Origin: Pollenia angustigena | Lineage: Eukaryota; Arthropoda; Insecta; Diptera; Polleniidae | NCBI GenBank assembly: GCA_930367215.1 | Contig: OV884059.1 | Coordinates: forward strand, 67,365,393 to 67,429,392 | Direction: 5' to 3' | DNA length: 64,000 nucleotides | Shown: piece after piece, positions 55,900-64,000 of the stretch | Position numbering within the stretch: the stretch's first letter is position 1 | Layout: every line of letters starts with the position of its first letter | Notes under the pieces: model-generated | What the model was told of the DNA's origin: nothing | Database searches by the model: none | The model's input: only the letters and a program-made list of their open reading frames with translations | Translations under genes and position numbers: made by a program

Positions 55900-58824
55900 T
55901 ATCCCAACAAATACAAACTTTTGAAAATGATTTGAAAATCATAGCATTCTCAACAAAAAGGGGAAATTAAATTCAAATTGAAATATGCCTTTATTTTCCA
56001 CTTGCTTTCAAACGTAATTCTTAAATGTTTTTTTAATGTGGATTTAATTACTATGTGGAACATAAATATTTAATTTAATTTATTTAAATTCATTATTTAT
56101 TTAAATTAACTGTGAGATAAACAATCGGCATCATGGCCAAAAAATGAAATAATGTACTTTCCGTCCCTTAATTCTAGCAAAGATGAAATTGGATCCTTTT
56201 TATTTTGAGGACTGTAGCACCGCGATCATACAACAAACTTATAATTTCCCAACTTTTACGTTTTATTTTTTTAATTCGTATTCTTAATCATTGTAATTAC
56301 TCACAAATGAATTTTATTTCTCACAAGAAATAAATCGTTCACTTGTAAAACACATTTAACCGCGAAGTAAAAATTTAACTTTAATCGCCATTTTTAATGT
56401 TTACATTTATTTATTGGGGCTCCAGACTTATAAGTCCTAGAGGTAACCAGCTATATAACACCGTCACTGCGAAAAATCGTGATGTCGTATCGAGTGGAGA
56501 GCCTACCGATTGGCCCACTGACTTCAACAAGCTACCAGACCTTATCGACTTTGCCGTAATTAAAAACATCAAGCGCGATCAATTACTAATTAGTTCCTCA
56601 CACGATTAATCGTCTGACCATTTACCTTGAATCCTAATTCTAAAAGGCAACTTTGCTAACGCAGCTGGAAGCTTTATATCCTATCCAAACAAAAACACAA
56701 ATTGGTTGATGTATAAAATGTATGTGAGCTCTCATCTATCTCAGGGCATTTCCCTAAAAAATTCATCTGACATCCAAACAGCTGTCGACCGACTTACGGA
56801 TGTCTTGGTTTCTGCTGCAAGAAATGCGACCCCAATCAAGCGTACAATAAAGCGTGTTCCGCAATTCACATCTGTGGATATAGAGACCCTTGTCAGGGGA
56901 AAAAGGAAGTTGAGAAGACAATGGCAAAATAATCGTTCCCAACCATCAAGGCCCAACTGCAGTTATGCCAGGCAACTGTACGCTACAAACTGAGACAGAA
57001 ACACGACTCTGAAGTAGAAGGCTATCTAAACAGCCTAGATAGCCACAAAAACCCCAATTACAGCTTATGGAAGGCTGTAAGACATGCAATGCCCTATAAC
57101 CCACGAAAATCCACTAAGACTGGAAAACCGTACAACCGTAAAACACAAATGAAAAAATTAATGACTGTGCAAGCCACTTGGAGAAAGTTTTCACGCCCCA
57201 TGATGCTGATACTTGTTCCTGTCTTCCAATTATTCCTGATACAGTTAACGATCCAACAAAATTTAAATTAACCCAAGTAAAATCAGCGATAGAAAATGTC
57301 AACATTAAAAAATCTCCTGGTCCTGACCGCATCACAGGCTCAATGATAAGAAACTTACCTAGGTCTGCTTCAAGATTCTTGCTGCTCATCTTTAATGCGA
57401 TATTACGAGTTGGCTACTTCCCACTATCAATATTATCAAAGCTATTCGAAAAAATATTCCTTTTAAGTATAACTCCCTATCTTATTGAACACGCAATCAT
57501 TCCGGATCATCAGTTCAGATTCCGAGCAAAGCATGGTACAATCGAACTAGTGCATAGAATTGTTACCCAAATTAGATCAGAGTTTGAGAGAAAGGAATAT
57601 TGCTCAGCACTGTTTATAGACATTTCCCAAGCATTCGACAAAGTTTGGCATGATGGGCTGATCACTAAGATAACACGAAGCTTCCACAAAATACTCACAA
57701 ACTTCTTGAGAGCTATTTAACTGGCAGAACATTTATGGTGAGATCAAAAAACCAATACTCCCCCACCAAGAAAATATCTGCTGGTGTCCCTCAGGGCAGC
57801 ATATTAGGGCCGTTACTGTATATAATATATACAGCTGATATGCCAACAAGCCCGAGCACACATACTTCTACGTTTGCAGACGACACAGCATTTATTAGTG
57901 TTATCAGGACCCAAAAGTTGCACAGTCCCACATCAATGAACTAGAAGCCTGGCTAGAAAAATGGAAAAAAGGTTAACGTGGCTAAATGTGCTCACTTAAC
58001 TTTCATGCTCAGAAGACAAACGTGCCCTGCTTTAAAAATAAATAACATCACTGTTCCGGTAGAAAGCCATGTTAAATACTTGGGAATTCGTATAGATAGA
58101 CGCCTGATCTGGTCTCGTCATATTCAAGCGAAAATAATGGCTATGAAACTTTAAGCAGCTTAACTACATGGGCTAATCGGTCGAAACTCAAACTTATCCT
58201 TAGACAACAAAGTTCTCTTATACAAGTCTATCATAAAACCAATGTGGACATCCAGAAGCTACGAAGAAGACAGTCTAGGATATTACGGCAAATTGTCTGC
58301 GCCCCATGGTATATACGTAATGACATTATCCACAGAGATCTTAACATCGCTACCATCCAGGAAACAATTAAAAAGTATTCAGTCAAATACATAGATAAAC
58401 TAATGGTACATCCCAATTTCACCGGAGGCTGAAAAGATCCGACACTTTGAGCCTAGCAGGCTTTTTTGACACTTGAATGCAATTAATTAGCGGTTACATT
58501 GGTTACGTCTAACAAATACAAATAAGAATTTATATTAAGCTTTGAATACATATTGCAATTTTCGACAAGAAAGATTCAATAAAAAAAAAACATTTATTTT
58601 TCGCTTTAGTATTGCCAAGTTTAGTTTTGATTTGAATTTAATATTTGATACTAATTTGACATCAAATTGATAAAACATTTGATGTCAAATGTTTATTTTT
58701 AAATCATGATTAAATTGAATTTAAATGTTTAAATCAAATATTTGAAAACGTTTGAATATTGTGTTTGATGTCAAATGATTAATTCATTTCATATCAAGGG
58801 TTTGACTTCGTGTTTGTTGGGATA
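55900..58824. mobile_element. CCCAACAAA-type DNA element split by a LINE
   Basis: Ends TATCCCAACAAATACAAAC (55900) and, inverted, TATCCCAACAAACACGAAG (58824). Both inner flanks (55920-56390 and 58600-58810) are rich in the same TCAAAT/ATTTGA words, as expected for one element. The jockey relic 56400-58592 lies in the middle. Confidence 0.6.
56400..58592 (+). pseudogene. jockey-clade LINE ORF2 relic
   Basis: Starts inside the endonuclease (YWGSRLISPRGNQLYNTV, then LPDLIDFAVIKNI). It continues with KSPGPDRITGSMIRNLP, an internal loss before LSILSKLFEKIF, then CSALFIDISQAFDKVWHDGL (palm motif A, kept here). Next are AGVPQGSILGPLLYIIYTAD and FADDTAFISV. C-terminal blocks include HVKYLGIRIDRRLIW-like text near 58070 and APWYIRNDIIHRDLNI near 58310. 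At least four frame changes are visible. The 3' end is marked by AATAAAAAAAAAA at about 58579-58590. It resembles the jockey at 13363-20548 but is clearly older and a different subfamily. This copy retains motif A, which the other lost. Confidence 0.85.
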
Positions 58825-59664
58825 TTTTATTTGTTGAATAGACATTTCTATCTAAGCTGCAAAGAGTCGGAAAAAAAACGAAATTTAAGCTACGATTTAG
58901 TACAATATAATACTACAAAAATGTGTATGTATGCATGTAGAGAGATGCACACACAATTATTTTAACTTTAACAGTCGTAAACACTCGCACAAACACCAAC
59001 AAAAGAATAGAAAATCAACATTTATTCTAAAAATATAAAAGAATTTATTATCTTTTTACAAAACAAATAAGAAATCCTAAAATAAAAAGGAAAAAGTCTG
59101 TAAAAAATCAAGCAAAAAAAATAAAAAATGGGATGAATGGACGACATCTACTAGAAAAAGGTAGTAAGTTTTATTGTAGTAGTAGATGTGGTAGTTGTGC
59201 TAGTATTGCTGATGCTGCTGTTAGTTTTGTTTTTGGTAAAAAAATGGAGTAGTAGAATAAGAATGACATATTGACAACAATAAAGCCCCATAGTAAATAC
59301 GTCAAGTATTTGATAGAAATAAGTATCTTTTATTTTTAAGTTTTTTTTCCTCAATCATTCCTTTATTCGAACTTTAACACATACCACTCACTATTCATTT
59401 CGTTTATTGATGGTATGCTGTACACAGTGGGTTCTTGAGAAGTGAAATATTTCTAATTTGTTAATGCAGACATTCTTGATAAAATTGATATATTTTCAGA
59501 TAAAAACAAGTTAAAGTTCTATAATCGGCGTTTAAAAAATATGAGTGTAATATATCCTTAGAATACAGAAAATGAGAAAATTCCAAAAAAACAAAAAAAA
59601 ATTGATAACATAAATGAAAGCTCACGATCACGCAAGTCTACCGGGGGGAAAAAAAATATAATCA
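58825..59664. other. AT-rich sequence, no gene
   Basis: A GTAGTAGTAGATGTGG..GATGCTGCTG simple stretch at about 59165-59220. Nothing else supported. Confidence 0.35.
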
Positions 59665-59906
59665 GGGGCCTTATTCTGGCAGTCGTGATCGAGTACATTC
59701 TCGATTCGAAAGCAATTTTATTTCTTATTGTTTCAGTCGATACTGAACGAATCGAAAATATTTTTTCAGTATTGTGAAACTCAAATTAATGCTTTACAAC
59801 ACGTAAAATATAATTCTGATTCGTTTAGTATTATCCAAAACAATTAGAAATTAAATTGCTTTTGAATCGAGAAAGTACTCAATCACGACTGCAAGAATCA
59901 GGCCCC
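59665..59906. mobile_element. 242-bp MITE with long TIRs
   Basis: Left GGGGCCTTATTCTGGCAGTC; right, inverted, GGGGCCTGATTCTTGCAGTC. The arms pair over roughly 70 bases with scattered differences (TCGATTCGAAAGCAATTTTA / TAAAATTGCTTT-like). A truncated relative is present at 3121-3300 and in its duplicate. Confidence 0.75.
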
Positions 59907-60598
59907 AGGTACTTTTAAGGATATTTTTGTTGTTATTTGTAAATATGTAGTTGTAAATAAAATCAAAAGTTGTGCACCCATTTCAATGAAAAAGAGCTCA
60001 ACTACTTTGGAATATATTTATGTAGCCACATGCAACCGGTTAAAAAACTGGCACGTTGCTGTATTTTTATGAATTCTTAAAAACAATGAACATACAATTT
60101 TTTATAAAATTTGCATCTGAAACTGCTGACCAAATTTAGGCAATTATGACTTCAAGTTTCCAATTTTTTTTTTATGAAAAAGCAAGTTATGGAATTATGT
60201 GTGTGAAAGTGCCTTTATTTTATATAGCGCGAAAACAAATGGAGGGCGGGTTCTCGATCAGCGTGTAAAATAACTAAAGAAACACCTTTCATTTCCAGCA
60301 AACACTAAAAGAAAAATGCATCTTCCTCTTAATGATGTCCTAACATCAGAATTATGACATCAATGTTATTACAAATGGCATCAATGAAGCAAAAAGTGAC
60401 ATCAATCCCATAGCGAACGTCATCATATAACTTTGTAATATTTATGCTCATTTATGCTTTGATAACAGTTACATCAATTGGATGCCACATTTTGTGTAAA
60501 ACATATTAACATTATTGTCATTATAATTAGTAGGGATGCGATTTTCATGCAAATGCATGTTTTTTGTCGATAGTCTAAGTACGATTTCGACCAATTTA
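59907..60598. other. No gene; a hAT-like end near 60534
   Basis: 60305-60530 contains TGATGTC/GACATCA words that reappear at 61180-61340 and 62160-62240. They may be one MITE ending at TTTCTATCAGTG (about 62266) that was later invaded by the repeats at 60599 and 61363. At 60534 TAGGGATGCGATTTTC is a further hAT-like end, cut by the next repeat. Confidence 0.3.
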
Positions 60599-60985
60599 TT
60601 AAATTAATAAATTAATTAAAATTTATTGATAATTTTTCATTCTTCACTGAGCTGGGAATCGAACCCAGGCTTTCACGGACAGGTTACCCTTACATGTTTT
60701 GACTGCAACCACTCAACTCTTCAGAGGGGTTTGCCGTTTAACACTCACCGCCATTAACGATGGCTGGCAGGCAACAGTCAAACATTAATCTTTAAACCAA
60801 ATTATATTTAACTTGTAGAACAAATGTTAATATAGAGCTCGTGCCTTAGCTTTTAACAATAATTAGTATTGTGGTTATTTTGTTGAATAATTAATATTGC
60901 GGTTATGTTAGGGTAACCTGTTCGTAAAAGCCTGGGATCGGGTCCCAGCTCAATCAATAATGAAAACTTATCAATAAATTTAAAA
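60599..60985. repeat. Diverged, shorter relative of the 565-bp array
   Basis: Left part (60599-60880) follows the 565-bp unit in order: TTTATTGATAATTTTTCATT, the tRNA-like stretch, GCTCGTGCCTTAGCTTT and TTAGTATTGTGGTTATTTTG. It lacks the middle section of about 200 bases. Right part (60900-60985) is an inverted copy of its beginning (GGGTAACCTGTTCGTAAAAG, TCAATAATGAAAACTTATCA). The T-arm-like sequence at 60652-60668 (minus strand) pairs perfectly. This shows that the inverted-end layout of the array also exists in a small single-unit form. Confidence 0.75.
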
Positions 60986-61362
60986 TAATTATTCAGTTAA
61001 ATACACCAACTTTTTAAAGTAGAAAAATTACGAAAACCATATCGGGAATGCTGCTGGAGTCTTATAAATAAGAGTTCTTCTGTAAACAAAGGACAGAATG
61101 AAACAAAAGTGAAGCAAACATGTGTAACAGGTAAGTAAATAATAATATTCGCTTACTTTGACTTAAGCCAATCCCATTGACTCAATTTAATGACAAACTG
61201 CCTAATGAGTCTTTTCTCCCAAGTTACTGAATCATCGCACTGATGAAATTTTTATTAAACTGACTCCAATTCGTCATTTCTGTGATGCCGATGTGTCATC
61301 TTATTGATGACATAATTTCAATGTTTGACCCTGATGACAATTTTGCCAAGTTATGTGTAGGC

Positions 61363-62154
61363 CAGGGCTGCCAGATTTGACGATTTATCGTCATTTTGAC
61401 GATTTTTTGTTCCGAAATTAGCAAAGTGCCGTTTTGCTGATTTTTTTCTAAAAAGGGACGATATTTTGCAGTCTCCAAAGTCTAAATTAGACATTAAATT
61501 TTCTGACTCGTTCGTTGTTTAATCTTGGAGTGTTAAGCAGCCGTACCTTAACAACAGCGGAAGGCGGAACGTTTTCTTTCGCTTAGCTTTTACGCTTATA
61601 TGCCATACCTAAGCAAGAGCGTTTACGTTGTGTCACGAACATATTTTGTTTCTTTAATAAAACCTAGAAATTATAAATAAAAATAGAGATGAAAACGCTA
61701 GATTGACCAAAAATAGCTAAATTGCCATTATTAATTAACAATAGTGGCAAGCTTCTTCGTAAAACCATCATCGAATGAGCCTTTTACTACTCCCTGTATA
61801 AATAGTATTTTCAACAATCATACGCGAACATTTCATGAGTTGTAAAATAATATCTACATGATTCTCATACGATTCTTGACATGAAAGACTCGTTAGATAA
61901 TCTTTACCCACGTCTTAAACGATTCCCACAACCCCAGTATCTCTTACTCAATTGAAAATGCTAGCGGGGTATGAATTATTTATGTTTTTGTTTGAATGTT
62001 TTTTTTACAGGTAAACAAATCGAACAAAATTGTTAAAAAAAAACTAAATTCTAAGTTGCCCGATTTTTGACGATTTTTCAAAACGTGAAAGACGATTTTT
62101 TTTATTTTTTCTGAGAAATTGACGATTTCTTAAGAAATTTATCTGGCAGCCCTG
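61363..62154. mobile_element. 792-bp non-autonomous hAT
   Basis: TIRs CAGGGCTGCCAGAT and ATCTGGCAGCCCTG are perfect complements over 14 bp. The exact 8-bp target duplication gtgtaggc lies at 61355-61362 and 62155-62162. Subterminal TGACGATTT words occur at both ends. No transposase fragment. A truncated relative is at 1387-1680. Confidence 0.93.
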
Positions 62155-62162
62155 GTGTAGGC

Positions 62163-63168
62163 TGACATTACATTGATGAAAAGTGTCATGATGCCAAAAA
62201 AGAAGTCACTTGTCATAGTACTGTTGTCAAAATACATCAGCGTTATAACGCCTTTCTATCAGTGTAGGTATTACAACAATGCACTACTTTTCAAGTACAA
62301 TTTAGTTAAAAGTTTATGCGTTCACTTTGGGACTCCCTAATAAAATTCATTGGTTCTTTCAGTAGAATTGTAAGTGGTCTTTTTGCTTTTTTCTGGTTAC
62401 TCAGTACATTATTTTGTGAGCGAAATTTTTACTGGGTTGCTTAATAATAAAAATGAAATAAATGACAAATTATAAAAAACTTCAAAGCATCTGGTGCGTG
62501 AATTCATTTAGCGATCGCGAAAAAGTGAAGTCGCAGTTCTGTGTTTTTTTCCATGTCCTACATGATTTTGGAAGGGAAGGATGTCACAAAAAAAAAAAAA
62601 AAAACATCAACCTAATGTATATGGGCATTTCCGCCAAAAGGTCCACCGTGACCAAAAATTTAAAAGTTATTAAAAGCTGATTATTTAACGATATTGTTAT
62701 AGAGAAACATTTAGATTTTACTAGTTTTATAAATTTACTCATAAATTTGTTCACTTAGATGAACAATCAGACTGCAAAGTTGCGCAAACGTAATTTCTTA
62801 TATGTGAGAATGTTTTATTGTATGTTTTCTTTAATATTTATCTCTCTTAAAAGAGGTGATATTTGATAAATCTAAGGAACAGTTCAAAGAGATTCGGATT
62901 AATGGTAAATTTTTATTTTATTTTGATCATTATTCAGTTAAATTATTACGGAAAAAATTTCACGTGCGAAATGTCACGTATCGACCCAGATTTTAGCTTT
63001 AAAAAAAGAAAATACAGACGATTTTGGAATCAAACCAAAACATTTTAATGTTACATTGCTACGTAAAATTCTGAAAGTAGTTTGACTAAAAAATTCTGCC
63101 AGGTTTCGCTGAATTACGCCTTTTTATACATGGCCACAAAAACTATTTCTGTTTTTTTCACGATCGAA
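62163..63168. other. No gene recognised
   Basis: Frames at 62462-62680 and 62863-63048 have no known motif; the first crosses a poly-A run. Not called. Confidence 0.35.
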
Positions 63169-63512
63169 AAGAATTCTTGACAAAAGTACGAAAAAACAGA
63201 AGTAAAGGAAGAACATGTAAAATAAATTAAAATAGATAATCATTCAAAGCAAATTTCGATCTACCAAAGGTTAAATACAATTTGGTTTAAGGATTGATGT
63301 TTGACTAATGACGTCAGCAGTCGTCGATGTCTGCGAGTGTTAAACGGCAAGACCTCTGACGAGATTGAGTGGTTGCAATCGAAACATGTCAGGGTAACCT
63401 GTCCGTAAAAACGCCTGGGTTCGAGCCCAGATTGAGTCAAGAATGAAAAATTATCAGTAAATTTTAATTAATTTTCATGTTGTAAAATTCCTTTCTTCAT
63501 AAAAATAATTTA
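63169..63512 (-). repeat. Single partial 565-bp unit, inverted
   Basis: Positions 63169-63512 match about 344 bases of the array unit in reverse orientation, from AAGAATTCTTGACAAAAGTA to CATAAAAATAATTTA, including the tRNA-like segment. There are only a handful of substitutions. It is therefore much closer to the array than the 60599-60985 copy is. Confidence 0.85.
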
Positions 63513-64000
63513 TCTGTTATTGCATTTTTGATGCGCCACGTTCAACACTTTGGAATTACCCATATGCCAATGAATGGATAAAAATGTTTTGTAAAAAATA
63601 GTACCGAAATATGAAGGATATTCCCGTTCCAATTAAAAATTTATATTTGTATTTTTTTAGAAAAGTTCAATCAGAAAAATTTTATTTTTTTTTTCATAAA
63701 ATTTAGGAAGATGCAACATTCTGGAGGTATTCGAAGTTTATTGCATGACTTTTTTCCTTCATGCGCCGATGCTCCACCCTAAAATTTATGATCGACCTAA
63801 TTTTACCAATAACAAAATGCAGTAAAATTTTGTTGTTGGACTATGTCCGAGAAGCCGATACACTTTTAATAGGTACAGGTAGTATTTTACAATAAATCCA
63901 TTTTACAAAGTCCATTTTCAACTGTGATACTGACATTAAGAAAAGTTTAACTGTGATATTTTTTATTAATTATACATTTATATTTTTGTTTTATTTGTGT
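63513..64000. other. Nothing recognised
   Basis: AT-rich sequence to the end of the window without coding or repeat support. Confidence 0.35.

Noticed and set aside
59159..59230. Trinucleotide-repeat coding exon
   Set aside because: Low-complexity GTA/GCT text with no flanking coding signal.

Overview
The window looks like repeat-dense, AT-rich intergenic or heterochromatic DNA from an insect, most probably a brachyceran fly. The reasons are jockey-type non-LTR retrotransposons, hAT DNA transposons with 8-bp target duplications, short DNA elements ending in CACAGAAAAA, and (ACAT)n tails. I see no host protein-coding gene, rRNA or functional tRNA that I can support. Almost everything recognisable is mobile DNA, often nested. 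Species and family labels are inferences; boundaries, target-site duplications (TSDs) and terminal inverted repeats (TIRs) were read directly from the sequence.

Layout. 1-2280: small palindromic DNA elements. 2281-16559: a 7.1-kb tandem segmental duplication (units 2281-9424 and 9425-16559, nearly identical). Each unit holds a 5'-truncated plus-strand LINE, a small MITE and a minus-strand jockey element, all lodged in an older MITE with TTA target duplications. In the second unit the jockey is full length (13363-20548, 11-bp TSD). Its ORF1 is split by a 2.6-kb foldback DNA transposon (16545-19172, 13-bp TIR, 8-bp TSD). The duplication breakpoint falls just inside that transposon's terminus. 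20661-24550: further MITEs, hAT-like ends and an unclassified repeat.

24559-33532: a hAT-type transposon (TSD tataaaag) with a decayed transposase C-terminus. It contains an 8.05-kb block of thirteen direct 565-bp repeats plus about 1.3 inverted ones. The block is itself flanked by a 13-bp direct repeat, and each repeat carries a weakly tRNA-like segment. 33541-48148: scattered MITEs, a 690-bp near-perfect palindrome (38610-39299), a second copy of the unclassified repeat, and a short tandem repeat. 48149-50902: a decayed hAT (TIR CAGGCGCGGATCCAG, TSD ttaagtat) with recognisable transposase pieces. 50911-64000: degenerate minisatellite, LINE remnants, a pogo-like MITE, a second jockey relic inside a CCCAACAAA-type element, a 792-bp non-autonomous hAT, and dispersed fragments of the 565-bp repeat.

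The elements do not form a functional pathway; they record an order of insertions. In the first half the order is: outer MITE, then the LINEs and inner MITE, then the foldback element inside jockey ORF1, then the segmental duplication. The features most worth attention are the 565-bp array inside the hAT, the foldback element with an internal control for its nested MITE, and the duplication joint.
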